Both the position numbers and the translations under genes were made by a program. DNA of 64,000 nucleotides from Microcaldota archaeon (GTDB lineage Archaea > Micrarchaeota > Micrarchaeia > Norongarragalinales > SBBD01). The notes under the pieces were generated by a model. That model worked only from the letters and a program-made list of their open reading frames with translations, did not search any database and had not been told where the DNA came from. The DNA is taken from positions 1 to 64,000 of the forward strand of contig JACRGC010000002.1 in the NCBI GenBank assembly GCA_016212475.1, read 5' to 3'. This document shows, in pieces, positions 19,433 to 31,202 of this stretch. Numbering within the stretch: the stretch's first letter is position 1; the number at the start of each line of letters is the position of its first letter.

Positions 19433-19534
19433 TTATACCCCTAATTTGCCTCTTTTTATTTTTTTCTTTTTTTCCTCCCTAATCGATTTCCCCTAACCAA
19501 AATCGTATTATAGCCTCCTTGCCATTAGTTTTCC

Positions 19535-20458
19535 ATGGCAATTGAGATTGGCTGGATTGGGCAAATTGAATCAAAATACGGCGAGGATGCCGCATATCGG
19601 TCGGCAAAACTTTTGATCCACAGTATTCGGTCAAAATCAAAAATAATGGCGGCAATAGACCTTCATGGGAAGAGGGCAATTGAGATATTTGTTTCAGTTT
19701 CCAAAAAAAGATATGCAGCAAAGTATTCCGTTTCCTTAGCTGCTGAATTGATGCTGGGCTTCAAAAAAGGGATTGATGTTTTGGAGAAATCCCCGGAAAA
19801 ATCAATCCAGCTTATTAGGAAATTCAAGGATAATGAAGGGGATGTCAAAACCATGGTTTCCCTTCTTGCAAAAGTGAAGCCGGACCAATTCGCTTACCTA
19901 AACAACCCCCGGCTGGTGCGTGATTCCGTCCAGGTTTTAAGCAAATTCGGGCTCGATGGGCACAATGCGATAAAGGCCATTCCTCAAGAATCCATAGCTG
20001 CAATTGCAAAATGGGGTACCCCTGCATTGAAAATTGTGCAGTTATATGGAAAAACCGGAATCGATGCAATAAACAGCTCTAGTTTTCCCCATTTTCTAAA
20101 ACTCGTAAAGGAGCACCGGATTCGGTTAACAAAAGGCGATCCGCACGCAATTTTAAATTACCGGCGTGGCGAAAAAAGCAAAAAACCCGGCTATTTCAAT
20201 TTCAGCGCCGGTTATTACCGTAAGGAAAATACTCCGCACAGGCTGGCATTTGCAATCAATTCATTATCGATGCATTATTGGGCGGAAAAAAGGGGCATTA
20301 AAATTGCCCAGAAGCGGGAAAATACCGTCAAGGAAAACGAGCACATTTCAAACATCCTAGTGGGCCCAAATCTTAACCATCTAAAGCCACCATCCAAACT
20401 CAATAGTCGAAAGCAAATTTCCGAACATGGAAAACCTATATCGACAGTATTTGCCTAA
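19535..20458 (+). CDS. Hypothetical helical protein
   Basis: 307 aa ORF. Confidence 0.6.
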   Translation: MAIEIGWIGQIESKYGEDAAYRSAKLLIHSIRSKSKIMAAIDLHGKRAIEIFVSVSKKRYAAKYSVSLAAELMLGFKKGIDVLEKSPEKSIQLIRKFKDNEGDVKTMVSLLAKVKPDQFAYLNNPRLVRDSVQVLSKFGLDGHNAIKAIPQESIAAIAKWGTPALKIVQLYGKTGIDAINSSSFPHFLKLVKEHRIRLTKGDPHAILNYRRGEKSKKPGYFNFSAGYYRKENTPHRLAFAINSLSMHYWAEKRGIKIAQKRENTVKENEHISNILVGPNLNHLKPPSKLNSRKQISEHGKPISTVFA

Positions 20459-20515
20459 GGCTTCCTGTCTCTTAAAACCCGCATTTTAGGAATTATCATG
20501 AATACACTATTTTAT

Positions 20516-22117
20516 TCAGCCCCCAAACTCCTCCCGCATCCTCATTTCCCGCCGTTTTTTGTTATAGCCAATTGAGAATCTGTGCGTCTCATCCCGGATT
20601 TTTCGGAGGAGCAGCATCATCCTGCTGTTTTTATCGAATATTCTGGGTTGGGACTCGTCCGGCAGGTAAATCTCCTCGAATTTCTTCGCAATTCCAATCA
20701 GTGGGATTTGCAATCCCAATGATTTTTGTGCTGCCATTGCAGCTGAAACTTGGCCTGGACCGCCGTCAATCAACAGAAGGTTTGGAAGCGGCAATTTTTG
20801 CTCAATTAATCCTCGTAATCTGCGTCCAACCACTTCGTTCATGCTCGCAAAATCATCCTGCTGAGCAACTGTTTTGATTTTGAATTTTCTGTAATTGCTT
20901 TTATCCGGCTTCGCATTTGCAAACCTGACCATTCCGGAAACCACATGCTCCCTTCCCAAATTTGAAATATCAAAGCATTCGATGATTAATGGAACAAGTG
21001 GCAAATTTAGCGCTGCTTGCAAATCTACAAGCGCTGAATCCTCCTCCAAATTCACTTCAATGTTCTTTTCCGCAAGTTTAATTAGCGCAAGCTTATCCGC
21101 CCTTTCTGGAACCGTTAAACTAACCGATGCACCCCTGTTTTTTGAGAAAAACTCTTCCAAGCTGGTTTTTTCGGATTCATCAATCCAGCATTTTTGGCTT
21201 AGCAATATTTCACGCGGAATTGGGTTTGATGAATAATAAGCTTTCAAGAACTCCTGCTCAATTCCGGTTTGCAAATCAAGCGAAAATTCCTTCTTCCCAA
21301 GCAAAACCCCTCGTCTAATTCCCATCTGGACAATCAGCATTTTTTCTCCTAGTTTTCTAAACGCCAAAACATCCTGGTCAAAATCCCTATCCTTATCCAC
21401 AATTTGCCTATGCGTCAGGAGGTTTATGCTCTCAATTTGGTTCCTAAGTTCAAGCGCCCGCTCAAAATGCAAATCATGCGTTGCAATATTCATCTGATCG
21501 TTCAATTGCAAAAGCGTATCCTCGTATTTTCCCTTAAGGAACTCCCTTGCTTTTTCAACCTGCTCCCCATACTGCGCTTTTGTCACATTTCCAATGCAAG
21601 GAGCGCTGCAAAGCCCGATATGGAAATTCAGGCACGCGCGTTTTGGAAGAGTTTTGCAAACCCTAAGTTTGAAAACTTTAACCGCAGCTTCCTGCAAGTT
21701 CATCCGCATGTATCCTTCCGTGTACGGCCCAAACATCTCCAATTTGCCGGAAGGTTTTCTTGATGTAAGTATTCTTGGGAACGGTTCCTTTGTCAGCGCA
21801 ATGTAAGCAAAAGTTTTCGAATCCTTGAGGCTGATGTTGTATTTTGGCAGATGCTGCTTTACCAATTTGTTCTCCAAAAGAAGCGCTTCTACTTCCGAAT
21901 CAACAACTATCCAATCAATTGTTGCGATTTTGGAAACCAAAAGTTGCGTTTTAACCGGCTTATCCGAATTTGAAAAATAGCTCCTCACGCGGGCGCGCAA
22001 ACTTTTTGCCTTCCCAATGTAAATTATTTCGTTGGAATCATCCCTGTAAATGTAAACTCCAGGGCCGATTGGGATTTTTTCAGAAGAAAATCCATCCTTT
22101 CCGGAAATTTCGAGCAT
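20516..22117 (-). CDS. uvrC: Excinuclease ABC subunit C
   Basis: GIY-YIG GPGVYIYRD..EIIYIGKAKSLR, LLIDGGPGQVSAA, RDETHRFSI. Confidence 0.96.
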   Translation of the reverse strand: MLEISGKDGFSSEKIPIGPGVYIYRDDSNEIIYIGKAKSLRARVRSYFSNSDKPVKTQLLVSKIATIDWIVVDSEVEALLLENKLVKQHLPKYNISLKDSKTFAYIALTKEPFPRILTSRKPSGKLEMFGPYTEGYMRMNLQEAAVKVFKLRVCKTLPKRACLNFHIGLCSAPCIGNVTKAQYGEQVEKAREFLKGKYEDTLLQLNDQMNIATHDLHFERALELRNQIESINLLTHRQIVDKDRDFDQDVLAFRKLGEKMLIVQMGIRRGVLLGKKEFSLDLQTGIEQEFLKAYYSSNPIPREILLSQKCWIDESEKTSLEEFFSKNRGASVSLTVPERADKLALIKLAEKNIEVNLEEDSALVDLQAALNLPLVPLIIECFDISNLGREHVVSGMVRFANAKPDKSNYRKFKIKTVAQQDDFASMNEVVGRRLRGLIEQKLPLPNLLLIDGGPGQVSAAMAAQKSLGLQIPLIGIAKKFEEIYLPDESQPRIFDKNSRMMLLLRKIRDETHRFSIGYNKKRREMRMREEFGG

Positions 22118-22133
22118 TGTTTGACTAACCCCG

Positions 22134-24995
22134 TTATTTCAGCATGTGCTTTAGGAATTTGCCCGTGTAGGATTTTTCATTCTTCACAATTTCTTCGGGT
22201 GTTCCAATTGCAATCACTTCGCCTCCTGCCCTTCCGCCTTCTGGCCCCAAATCAATCAAATAATCACAGCTTTTAACAACATCCAAATTATGCTCTATTA
22301 CAAATACCGAATTTCCCTTTTCCACCAGATTGTTAAGCACTTTGATTAACCGCTTCGTATCATCAAAATGCAGCCCAACCGTAGGCTCATCTAGCATGTA
22401 AACGATATGCCCGGATTTGTTCTTGCTAAGCTCGCGCGTGATTTTGATTCGCTGGCTCTCCCCGCCTGAAAGCGTAGTTGAACTTTGCCCTAATTTGATG
22501 TATCCAAGCCCAACATCCAAAAGGGTTTGCAGCTTCCTTTTGATTCCATGCATGTTTTCAAAAAATACCGCCGCCTCACTTACTTCCATATCCAAAATTT
22601 CAGAAATATTCTTCCCCTTATACAAGATTCCAAGGGTTTCCTTGTTGTAGCGCTTTCCTTTGCAATCACTGCACTGCACGTAAACATCCGGAAGGAAATT
22701 CATCTCAATCCTAAGCACCCCATCCCCCTGGCAGGTTTCGCATCTCCCTCCCTTGACATTAAAGGAAAACCTTCCCTCGTCAAACCCGCGCATCCTGGCA
22801 TCATTTGTTTGGGCGTAAATTTTTCGTATCTCATCAAACAATTTTGTGTAAGTTGCCGGGTTGCTCCTTGGCGTCCTTCCAATCGGGTCCTGATCAATAA
22901 TGATCACATTCGAAACGAATTTCGGAACTTCAAGCGAATCGTGCTTCCCAACAAAATCAACCTTTTCGCCAAAATTGCGCCTAAGCATGGGCATTATAGT
23001 TTGGTTCATAAGCGAGCTTTTTCCAGATCCTGAAACTCCTGTAATTCCGCAAAGTATTCCAAGAGGAATATCAACTGAGATGTTTTTCAAATTGTTCTCC
23101 TTTGCGCCTTTGATTTTCAAATAGCCAACGGGCTTTTTTCGAATTTTTGGCACATCGATTGCAAGTTCTCCCGAAAGGTATTTTCCTGTCAGGCTTTTTT
23201 TGCTTGCCATGATTTCCTTTGGGGTTCCTTGCGAAACAATATGCCCTCCGTGCACTCCGGCTCCTGGCCCCATATCTATGATGTAATCGGAATTGCGGAT
23301 TGTGTCCTCGTCATGCTCAACAACAATTAGCGTGTTTCCCAAATCGCGCAGCCTATGGAGCGTTCCAATAAGTTTTTCATTATCCCTCTGGTGCAAGCCA
23401 ATTGAAGGCTCATCCAAAATGTAAAGCACGCCCATAAGATTGCTTCCAATTTGTGTTGCCAAGCGAATCCGTTGCGCTTCCCCTCCCGAAAGCGTTCTTG
23501 CAGCTCTAGAAAGCGACAAATACCCAAGCCCCACGTTTTTTAGGAATCCCAATCTTTCATTGACTTCCTTTAGCACCTGTTTGGCAATTGCCATTTCCTT
23601 TTCGTTCAACTGTTCCGGAAGCTTTGCAAAAAAATCAACCGCGGCCTCAATTGATAGGTCAGTTGCATCGATTATGCTTTTTCCTGAAATTTTTACCGCC
23701 AAAACAACCGGCTGAAGTTTTTTGCCCATGCAAATTTGGCACATTTTCGAGGTCATGAACTTTTCAATATCCGCTTTTCTCCATTCGCTTTCCGTTTGCT
23801 TATAGAGCCTCATGGTCTGCGGAATAATGCCTTCCCACCCATCCTTCATCCACATGTTTGCGCCATTCGACCAAGTGCCGTTAATGGTTTCCTTTGTCCC
23901 ATAAAGCAATACGTCCAGCTGCTTTTTTGTGAATTTATTCAAGGGTGTGAAAATATCAAACCCGAATTTCTTTCCAACCGCTGAAATTTGCTGCGCCCTC
24001 CAGGTCAAATCGATTTTTCCATAAACCGCAATCCCGCCATCCATAATTGAAAGCGATGGGTCCGGAACCACCAAATCCTTTGAAATTTCCGTGATTTCCC
24101 CAAGCCCATGGCAGGTTTGGCAGGCTCCAAATGGCGAGTTGAATGAGAACATGCGCGGCTCAAGGCTTTCAAAAACAACTTCCGGATGATTTTTGCAAGC
24201 TCCAAATGTCGAGTAAATTGTTTCCGCCCCCCCTCGTTCCAGCTCCTTGCGCTTTTCCTTTCCTTGCGCTTCCTTTGAATCAATCACAAAAATCGTTCCT
24301 TTCCCCAAAATCAGCGCCTGCTCAACTGCTTCGGTAATTCTGGATCTTTCATCATCCCCAATTTTTATTGTGTCGATAACGGCTTCAATCCAATGCTTCT
24401 CATACCTTGCCATTTTGGCATCCTGCTTGGCATTTTCTACCTCGTAAATTTTCTGATCGATCCGAATTTTTGAAAATCCCTGCTTTTTCACATCCTCAAT
24501 TACCTGCTCGTGCGTTCCCTTGATTCCCCTAATGACCGGCGCCAAAAAAGTGATGGTTTTCCCCGGTTCGGACATGATGAGCCCGACAATATTTTCCGCG
24601 CTTTGGGGCTTGATTGCTCCGTTGCATTTTGGGCAGTGGTGCGTACCAACCCGGGCAAATAGCAGCCGAAGGTAATCGTAAATTTCAGTAACCGTGCCAA
24701 CAGTTGACCTTGGGTTCTTGCTGGTGGATTTTTGCTCAATTGAAATTGCCGGTGAAAGCCCTTCAATTGAATCAACATCGGGCTTATCCATTAGGCCCAA
24801 AAACTGGCGAGCGTATGCGGAAAGCGATTCAACGTACCTCCTTTGTCCTTCCGCGTAAATCGTATCGAATGCAAGGGTTGATTTCCCAGAGCCCGAAAGT
24901 CCGGTTATCACTATCAATTTATTGCGCGGAATTTCAACATCGATGTTTTTCAAGTTGTGCTCGCGCGCTCCCTTGACAATAATGCTATCCCTCAT
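22134..24995 (-). CDS. uvrA: Excinuclease ABC subunit A
   Basis: [35 protein letters not shown], two ABC domains, Zn-finger CETCQGDG. Confidence 0.97.
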   Translation of the reverse strand: MRDSIIVKGAREHNLKNIDVEIPRNKLIVITGLSGSGKSTLAFDTIYAEGQRRYVESLSAYARQFLGLMDKPDVDSIEGLSPAISIEQKSTSKNPRSTVGTVTEIYDYLRLLFARVGTHHCPKCNGAIKPQSAENIVGLIMSEPGKTITFLAPVIRGIKGTHEQVIEDVKKQGFSKIRIDQKIYEVENAKQDAKMARYEKHWIEAVIDTIKIGDDERSRITEAVEQALILGKGTIFVIDSKEAQGKEKRKELERGGAETIYSTFGACKNHPEVVFESLEPRMFSFNSPFGACQTCHGLGEITEISKDLVVPDPSLSIMDGGIAVYGKIDLTWRAQQISAVGKKFGFDIFTPLNKFTKKQLDVLLYGTKETINGTWSNGANMWMKDGWEGIIPQTMRLYKQTESEWRKADIEKFMTSKMCQICMGKKLQPVVLAVKISGKSIIDATDLSIEAAVDFFAKLPEQLNEKEMAIAKQVLKEVNERLGFLKNVGLGYLSLSRAARTLSGGEAQRIRLATQIGSNLMGVLYILDEPSIGLHQRDNEKLIGTLHRLRDLGNTLIVVEHDEDTIRNSDYIIDMGPGAGVHGGHIVSQGTPKEIMASKKSLTGKYLSGELAIDVPKIRKKPVGYLKIKGAKENNLKNISVDIPLGILCGITGVSGSGKSSLMNQTIMPMLRRNFGEKVDFVGKHDSLEVPKFVSNVIIIDQDPIGRTPRSNPATYTKLFDEIRKIYAQTNDARMRGFDEGRFSFNVKGGRCETCQGDGVLRIEMNFLPDVYVQCSDCKGKRYNKETLGILYKGKNISEILDMEVSEAAVFFENMHGIKRKLQTLLDVGLGYIKLGQSSTTLSGGESQRIKITRELSKNKSGHIVYMLDEPTVGLHFDDTKRLIKVLNNLVEKGNSVFVIEHNLDVVKSCDYLIDLGPEGGRAGGEVIAIGTPEEIVKNEKSYTGKFLKHMLK

Positions 24996-25180
24996 TTTTA
25001 CACCTGAAAATATTTTTTTAATTACGCTTGGTTTTTCACTCGATTGAATTTTCCCCTATTTCAATTTTTTGACCACAAATTTTTACCCATATATTTTTCC
25101 TTTTTTTGCGCCTATATTTATTCCCGATTCCAATCTTATGCCCTTTTTCGAACCTTTCCCATAATCCAATTTTCATTATT

Positions 25181-27250
25181 TCATTTTTTCAATTTTTTAC
25201 CCTCAATCAATTTTTCCTTTTCCTTGAACAATTCCCTCCTTTCCTCCGCTGTTTTTAGCTCTGTTAGGGCGTCCCTGATTCTGATTGCCTCTTCGAACTT
25301 GAGCTCTTCAGCTGCCTGCCTCATTTTTGCCTCCAAATCAATTATCTGCCGCTGGAGCTGGGTTTCCCCAAGATGCTTTATTCCCTTGATGGTCCCTTCC
25401 TTTCGGGAAACCGATTTGATGATTGTTTTTGGTGTTATGTGGTACTTCTTATTATACATTATCTGCTCATGCCTTCTTCTTTGGGTAATTTCCATTGCGG
25501 ATTTGATGGATTTTGTCAAAACATCCGCGTACAAATACACTTTTCCATCAACATTCCGAGAAGCCCTTCCAATTGTTTGTATTAAACTGCGCTCGTCCCG
25601 CAAAAACCCTTCCTTGTCGGCATCAAGTATGCAAATTGTTGCTACTTCTGGGATATCCAGCCCTTCACGAAGCAAATTGATCCCAACCAAAATATCAAAT
25701 TCGCCGATGCGAAGCTGCCTAACCAGCTCTATCCTATCAAGGCTATCTATATCGCTGTGCATATACCTGACTTTGAACCCTTCCTTGACCAAATAATCCG
25801 TCAAATCCTCCGCCATCTTCTTTGTAAGTGTTGTAACGAGCACACGATTCCCATTTTCAATAGTTAGCCTTGCAGTGCGCATAAGATGCTTCATTTGCCC
25901 ATTGATCGGCTGCAATTCGACAATAGGATCAAGAAGACCAGTTGGCCTTGTGATCAAATCAACTTTCTGCGAGCTTTTTTGCAACTCATACTCGGCCGGA
26001 GTTGCGGAAACAAACAATGTTTGGGGCATCTTCTTTTCAAACTCCTCGAATTTCAATGGCCTGTTGTCAAATGCGCATGGCAATCTGAATCCAAAATCCA
26101 CCAAATTCTTTTTACGTGCAAAATCCCCATTATACATTGCCCTTGATTGTGGTATTGTCTGATGGCTTTCATCAATAATTAGCAAAAAGTCCTTTGGGAA
26201 GTAATCCAGCAACACATACGGGGGCTCTCCAGGCTTTCTTCCATCAAAATGGCGCGTGTAATTTTCAATTCCTGAGCAATAGCCCAGCTCTTCAATCATC
26301 TCCAAATCATACTTTACCCTCTGGGAAAGCCTTTGCGCTTCGAGGGGAGCCATTTTAGGGAGGACTTCTTCAAGCTCTTGCCTAATCATTTGAATTCCCT
26401 TCTTTTTCATCTCTTCCGGAACAACATACTGCTCTGCTGGGAAAATCACGGTTTCTTCAAGTGAATTTTTTACATTCATTGTGATCGAGTCAAGTTCCTT
26501 CATTGATTTGATTTTTCCATCCAAAAGTTCTATTCTCAAAATATCCTTCTCATAAACCGGGACCACATCGATTACATCTCCCCGCACTCTGAATTTTCCG
26601 CCCTCTAGTGATTGATCATTCCTCTCAAATTGGATTGCAAGAAGCGCCTGCAGAAGGGTTTGACGATTCATTGCCATCCCTTTTTTCAAATCAATTGACA
26701 GCTCCTTGAAATAATTTGGGTTCCCAAGCCCGTAGATGCAGCTGATGCTTGCTACGACAATCACATCATTCCTGCTGATTAGTGAAGAAACCGCATGCAT
26801 CCTCATCCTTTCAATTTCATCATTCCTGCTAGAGTCTTTCTCAATGTACGTGTCGGTTGTTGGGATGTAAGATTCGGGCTGGTAATAATCGTAAAAAGAA
26901 ATGAAATACTCGACCCGGTTGTTTGGGAAATACTCCTTAAGCTCGGTATAAAGCTGCGCTGCCAGCGTTTTGTTGTGAGCAACAATAAGGGTTGGTTTTT
27001 GCAATCCCTCTATCACATTTGCCATCACGAAAGTTTTGCCAGAGCCGGTGATTCCAAGGAGGGTTTGCTTATTTGAAATTGTTTTGCCTTCATTTGATTG
27101 GACTATGCCATTTGTTCCCATAGTTTGTTTTGATTTCCTGTAATTTCCTTTTTGCGGCTTATTTTCTTTACTAAAACCTTCCAGTATCCTATCAATTGCC
27201 CCTTTCTGGCCGGGGGAAATTTTGAACGGTGCCTTAAGCTGGAATTGCAT
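25181..27250 (-). CDS. uvrB: Excinuclease ABC subunit B
   Basis: GITGSGKTFVMANVI, SFYDYYQPESYIPTTDTYIEKDSS, C-terminal UVR motif. Confidence 0.97.
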   Translation of the reverse strand: MQFQLKAPFKISPGQKGAIDRILEGFSKENKPQKGNYRKSKQTMGTNGIVQSNEGKTISNKQTLLGITGSGKTFVMANVIEGLQKPTLIVAHNKTLAAQLYTELKEYFPNNRVEYFISFYDYYQPESYIPTTDTYIEKDSSRNDEIERMRMHAVSSLISRNDVIVVASISCIYGLGNPNYFKELSIDLKKGMAMNRQTLLQALLAIQFERNDQSLEGGKFRVRGDVIDVVPVYEKDILRIELLDGKIKSMKELDSITMNVKNSLEETVIFPAEQYVVPEEMKKKGIQMIRQELEEVLPKMAPLEAQRLSQRVKYDLEMIEELGYCSGIENYTRHFDGRKPGEPPYVLLDYFPKDFLLIIDESHQTIPQSRAMYNGDFARKKNLVDFGFRLPCAFDNRPLKFEEFEKKMPQTLFVSATPAEYELQKSSQKVDLITRPTGLLDPIVELQPINGQMKHLMRTARLTIENGNRVLVTTLTKKMAEDLTDYLVKEGFKVRYMHSDIDSLDRIELVRQLRIGEFDILVGINLLREGLDIPEVATICILDADKEGFLRDERSLIQTIGRASRNVDGKVYLYADVLTKSIKSAMEITQRRRHEQIMYNKKYHITPKTIIKSVSRKEGTIKGIKHLGETQLQRQIIDLEAKMRQAAEELKFEEAIRIRDALTELKTAEERRELFKEKEKLIEGKKLKK

Positions 27251-27483
27251 AACTTAGCCTCCAAAACTAGATTTTCCTAACGATGGTATTAATTCCATAC
27301 CTTACCTTAAAAAGCTGTTTGGGGGGATGGTTTCGGGTGGTTTTGCGAGCCAAATAAGCGGATCGGATTGTGGTAATAAACAGAAAAAAAATTCATTTTA
27401 CAACTGTCCCTTGCTTGCAAACAAATCCAAAAATATATATACTACCCCGTATTGACCTTATTGCCCACAAAAAAGCGCTTAAG

Positions 27484-29676
27484 ATGGAACCGCAAGTATT
27501 TTCCACTCTTACGCACGCCGGATTAATAAAGAAAAGGCGATTTTCAAAAAAATTCGCTTTCGGATCCCGTCGCGACGCTTTCCTAATATTACTGATTTCC
27601 TTGTTTGCCAATATTGGCGCTGTTGATTATACCTATTCCTTCATTTCCCCAACCCGTCACACAAGCTATGATGTGTTGGATTCGGGGGCATATGCCCATT
27701 ATCTCAAGCTAAACCTCACCCACTCGATGGAAAATTCATCCTCTTGCACGATGATTTTGACAAAACCTGATAATTCCCAGCAGAATTATTCCTTGAATGT
27801 TATTGAAAATAATTGCTTTGGAAATGCAACCCTGTCTCTTCTTGGCAACTATTCCTTCATTCTGGCAGTTGGGGATGCAATTGGCAATTCATTCCAAACA
27901 ACCCCGGAGTGGACTGTTGGCCAGTGGTGCGATACGGAACTTTCAGCTAGCTTGAAATTGGCTGGCAATCTGGATGCAAATTTGCTCCAAACCAATTATT
28001 GCCTTGATATGGTCGCCCCAAACGTTATTCTTGATTGCAATGGCTTTGACATAACCGCAGTTTCCGGAGCGATTGATTATGCAATCCGTCTTGGAGGCGC
28101 AAATTCCGTTGTCAAAAACTGCAATTTCAAGGGCCCATTCCCCAATGCCTATATCCTGATAAGTGATTTTTTGGGCGGCAACCAATCTAATTTCAGCATT
28201 ATTAACAATACGTTTGATTCTGCAAATGTTCCGGGTTATGGGGATATAATAACCGATTTTGGCTCGACAGAAAACGCAAATTACACCTTGATTTCAGGAA
28301 ATACATTTTCACATTCCGCAATTATTTCCGGGAATATGCTGTATTTGGATTTTATTGGCAATGTTTTTTCATCAGGCTCAAAGGTTGCAACTGAAACGAT
28401 TGCGGGCGGATTGCCAAATGCTCTACTTTTCGAGGAGCGGGGAAATGGTGCAGGTTCGCGCAATTATTGGCGCATGGAAGGCAACATATTCAATGCAGTG
28501 GGATCGGATTCCGGTTCAGGTGGGGGTTGCATATCCGTTGCCGAAAATACACTTGGAGGGAGCCATATCACGGATTTCATCAATAATGCGTGTTTAACGG
28601 ATGTTTCCACGACCCAGATTTACCATGCCGGAGGAGCATCCCAAGGGAACCTTTCCATAATCAATTCCACCTTTTCTCCAAACGGTTTATCAGGATGGGA
28701 AAACAACGGCGCGGGTATTTTTACGAATGTCTATTGGTGGGTTGAATTAAACATCACCAATGCAACTTCTCCCCTTGAAAATGCAGTCGTGGCATATTAT
28801 GATGCATCTGGGGCTTTGATGGCTTCCGGATTAACGAATTCACAAGGAATTGCCTCTTTTCTTGTCCAAGAAGCTGTGCATATTGACAACTCCCCAACGG
28901 ATATTTACAAAACCCCCCACATGTTTTCAGCCAATCTTTCAGGATATAATGCTTCGGCAGTAAATTCGACAATAAACTCGAGCAAAACTATTTCAATCCA
29001 GTTGGCCCAAGCAATAATTGTTGCGCCCACTCCAACTCCAACAACTGCGCCTTTGGCAACCCAATCCCAATCTTCCGGTTCCTCATCCGGCGGAAGGGTG
29101 GAACAAAAAGAAATTGAAAAAGCCTCCCCAAAACCAGCTGAAAATCCCCCAACCGCCAAAACAGAAAAAGAAGCTCCCCCAACTCCAAATGCAAAGGGAT
29201 TTCAGGCGCTTGTAACGGATATATCCGAATCCTTATTTGACATTGTGGTTTTGGTGCTTGAAAAAAACATCAAAATCGGCGATAACCCTACAGCAAAGAT
29301 TTCCCTGACAAAATTCAACAAGCCCGGGCTTTTGCCGGTTGATTTGCACTATGAAATCAGAACAAAATCCGGCGATTTGGTAAGCGCTGAGGATGAAAAA
29401 GTAATAGTTGATGTGAATTTTGATTTCCTAAAAACGCTTCCCCTCCCCCCGGGAATTCGGCCGGGCGATTATTCATATTACGCCAAAGTCACATATGAAG
29501 GTGGGAAAATTGCCGAATCGTCCGATGCGTTCAAATTGGAGGGGGGGAAGAATGCTTCAGGGGCAGGAATTGGGGAAACTGCGGGTTTATTGGCCGTTCC
29601 TGCAATTGGAGTGATCGCATTCATTGCCGGCATAAGATTGATGAGGAGGAAAGTCGATGCATTTGAAGCCAAATAG
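27484..29676 (+). CDS. Surface protein: beta-helix-like repeats, Pro/Thr/Ser-rich linker, Ig-like domain, C-terminal TM anchor
   Basis: Start moved from 27370 because AATATATATA at about 27430 looks like a TATA box; repeated NNTF/GN.F units; linker PTPTPTTAP...; TM near C-terminus. Confidence 0.7.
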   Translation: MEPQVFSTLTHAGLIKKRRFSKKFAFGSRRDAFLILLISLFANIGAVDYTYSFISPTRHTSYDVLDSGAYAHYLKLNLTHSMENSSSCTMILTKPDNSQQNYSLNVIENNCFGNATLSLLGNYSFILAVGDAIGNSFQTTPEWTVGQWCDTELSASLKLAGNLDANLLQTNYCLDMVAPNVILDCNGFDITAVSGAIDYAIRLGGANSVVKNCNFKGPFPNAYILISDFLGGNQSNFSIINNTFDSANVPGYGDIITDFGSTENANYTLISGNTFSHSAIISGNMLYLDFIGNVFSSGSKVATETIAGGLPNALLFEERGNGAGSRNYWRMEGNIFNAVGSDSGSGGGCISVAENTLGGSHITDFINNACLTDVSTTQIYHAGGASQGNLSIINSTFSPNGLSGWENNGAGIFTNVYWWVELNITNATSPLENAVVAYYDASGALMASGLTNSQGIASFLVQEAVHIDNSPTDIYKTPHMFSANLSGYNASAVNSTINSSKTISIQLAQAIIVAPTPTPTTAPLATQSQSSGSSSGGRVEQKEIEKASPKPAENPPTAKTEKEAPPTPNAKGFQALVTDISESLFDIVVLVLEKNIKIGDNPTAKISLTKFNKPGLLPVDLHYEIRTKSGDLVSAEDEKVIVDVNFDFLKTLPLPPGIRPGDYSYYAKVTYEGGKIAESSDAFKLEGGKNASGAGIGETAGLLAVPAIGVIAFIAGIRLMRRKVDAFEAK

Positions 29677-29709
29677 GAAAAAATGCCATATTCCGATTTA
29701 CCCAAGCAG

Positions 29710-30279
29710 TTATTTTTTCCCAATCCTTTTTGAAACAATGCCCCGGATCCTGTTCCTTAGCGATCTTTTCTCAAGGTATGGCGGCAGGTATTTGTTTAGA
29801 AGCAATCCAATTGATAGCAAAACAAAAATCGGTATTGCAAAAAGGATATAGGAATCCTGCTCGTTTTTAAGCCCCTTGATGCCAAAGCTTTCCTCACTCG
29901 AATAATCCTTTTCAAGCGAAGTGATGGACGCCCTGATGGCATAATTCCCCTCCTTCAAATCAATCGGGATTGCCATGCTATCAACATCCGAAACCTGCGT
30001 TTCAACGGCAATTGTTTTTGTTTTGGACTTGACTGAAAATCCCTTCCCATCCAAAATGTCGAATTTCAATGTTACATCCATCCTGCGCACTGCGCCATGG
30101 TTGAAAACCTTAGTCGTAAACCAGATCTCATCCCCTGCAACAACGGAATGGTAGTTGTCTGCTATTTCCAATTTGATGGTAAAGGTTTCGGCGGCTTGGG
30201 CGCTTGTTGGGAGCAAAATCCCAAGCAGGCCAAGCAATGCCAGAACCTCCAAAATCCCCCTTGTTGTGATTTGTTTCAT
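29710..30279 (-). CDS. Secreted Ig-like domain protein with C-terminal TM
   Basis: Signal peptide, beta-rich domain, C-terminal hydrophobic helix. Confidence 0.7.
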   Translation of the reverse strand: MKQITTRGILEVLALLGLLGILLPTSAQAAETFTIKLEIADNYHSVVAGDEIWFTTKVFNHGAVRRMDVTLKFDILDGKGFSVKSKTKTIAVETQVSDVDSMAIPIDLKEGNYAIRASITSLEKDYSSEESFGIKGLKNEQDSYILFAIPIFVLLSIGLLLNKYLPPYLEKRSLRNRIRGIVSKRIGKK

Positions 30280-30773
30280 TTTCCCTCGACCTTGTCAAAA
30301 AATCCATAAATTTTATTCAAAAGCTCCTCCTCCCCTGTTTTTGGCGTGAATGCCATCACATGGACGCCCTTTTCGGATGAATACTCCGTTATTTCCTTCA
30401 TGAATTGTGCAACCTTGTTGTCGTTATTGTAAATCAAAAGGGTTGAAAGCGAATCCAAAATCAGCCATTTTTCGCCCGGGATTTCATGCAAAAATTCCCT
30501 GATTGCAAAGCTTAATTTGCCAAGTTCCCTGGGGTTTATCTGGAGGATATTTTCATCCATTTTTTCGGAAGAGACGCAATCAATCATGAAAATCTTTTCA
30601 ACAGAAGCGTTTGTTTTCCCCAGTTCCTCAATTGCCTTTTTTGCGTTTTTATTGAGGGAAACATATATCCCAAAATCCCTGTTGTTGCCCCTGATTGCTT
30701 CCGCAATCTTCCTCTGGATTGCCTCGACTTTGGTGATTACAAGGATGGAGCCCATATTCTCACTGCTTTGCAT
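30276..30773 (-). CDS. KaiC/RecA-fold-like protein lacking Walker A
   Basis: WLILDSLSTLLIYN Walker-B-like segment; no P-loop; next to response regulator. Confidence 0.6.
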   Translation of the reverse strand: MQSSENMGSILVITKVEAIQRKIAEAIRGNNRDFGIYVSLNKNAKKAIEELGKTNASVEKIFMIDCVSSEKMDENILQINPRELGKLSFAIREFLHEIPGEKWLILDSLSTLLIYNNDNKVAQFMKEITEYSSEKGVHVMAFTPKTGEEELLNKIYGFFDKVEGK

Positions 30774-31140
30774 TGATTTTTTCCGATGCCATTGACCTGA
30801 CCCTTTTAATCAAATCATCTTTTTTAAACGGCTTTGTGATATAATCGGAAATCCCCTCCTTTTTCAATTCCTCAAGCCTTTCCTTGGATACCGGAATTGC
30901 ACTAAGGAAAGCATATTTTGATTCGCTTGGGTTTTTTCTGAGTTTTTCAAAAATATCCCACCCCGACATGTCCGGAAGCATGATGTCGAGCAAAATCACA
31001 TCAAATTTCTGTGTTTTCAGAACATCGAAGCATGTTTTTCCGCAATCCGCAATTGTCGTATCAAATCCGGCATGCGTAAGAATGATCCTAACAGCTTCGG
31101 CTGTATCCTTGCTATCCTCCACATATAAAATTCTGCCCAT
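30760..31140 (-). CDS. Response regulator receiver domain (CheY-like)
   Basis: ILYVEDSKDTAEAV, VILLDIMLPDMSGWDIF, DYITKPFKKDDL. Confidence 0.93.
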   Translation of the reverse strand: MGRILYVEDSKDTAEAVRIILTHAGFDTTIADCGKTCFDVLKTQKFDVILLDIMLPDMSGWDIFEKLRKNPSESKYAFLSAIPVSKERLEELKKEGISDYITKPFKKDDLIKRVRSMASEKINAKQ

Positions 31141-31202
31141 TTAAAGACCACCCAAGAAATTAATGCGCATTTTTATCATCCATTTTATTTGAAGCACATA
31201 TA

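Noticed and set aside
25044-25796. 250-aa plus-strand ORF
   Set aside because: Mostly antisense to uvrB; Phe/Ser-rich low-complexity composition typical of a shadow ORF.
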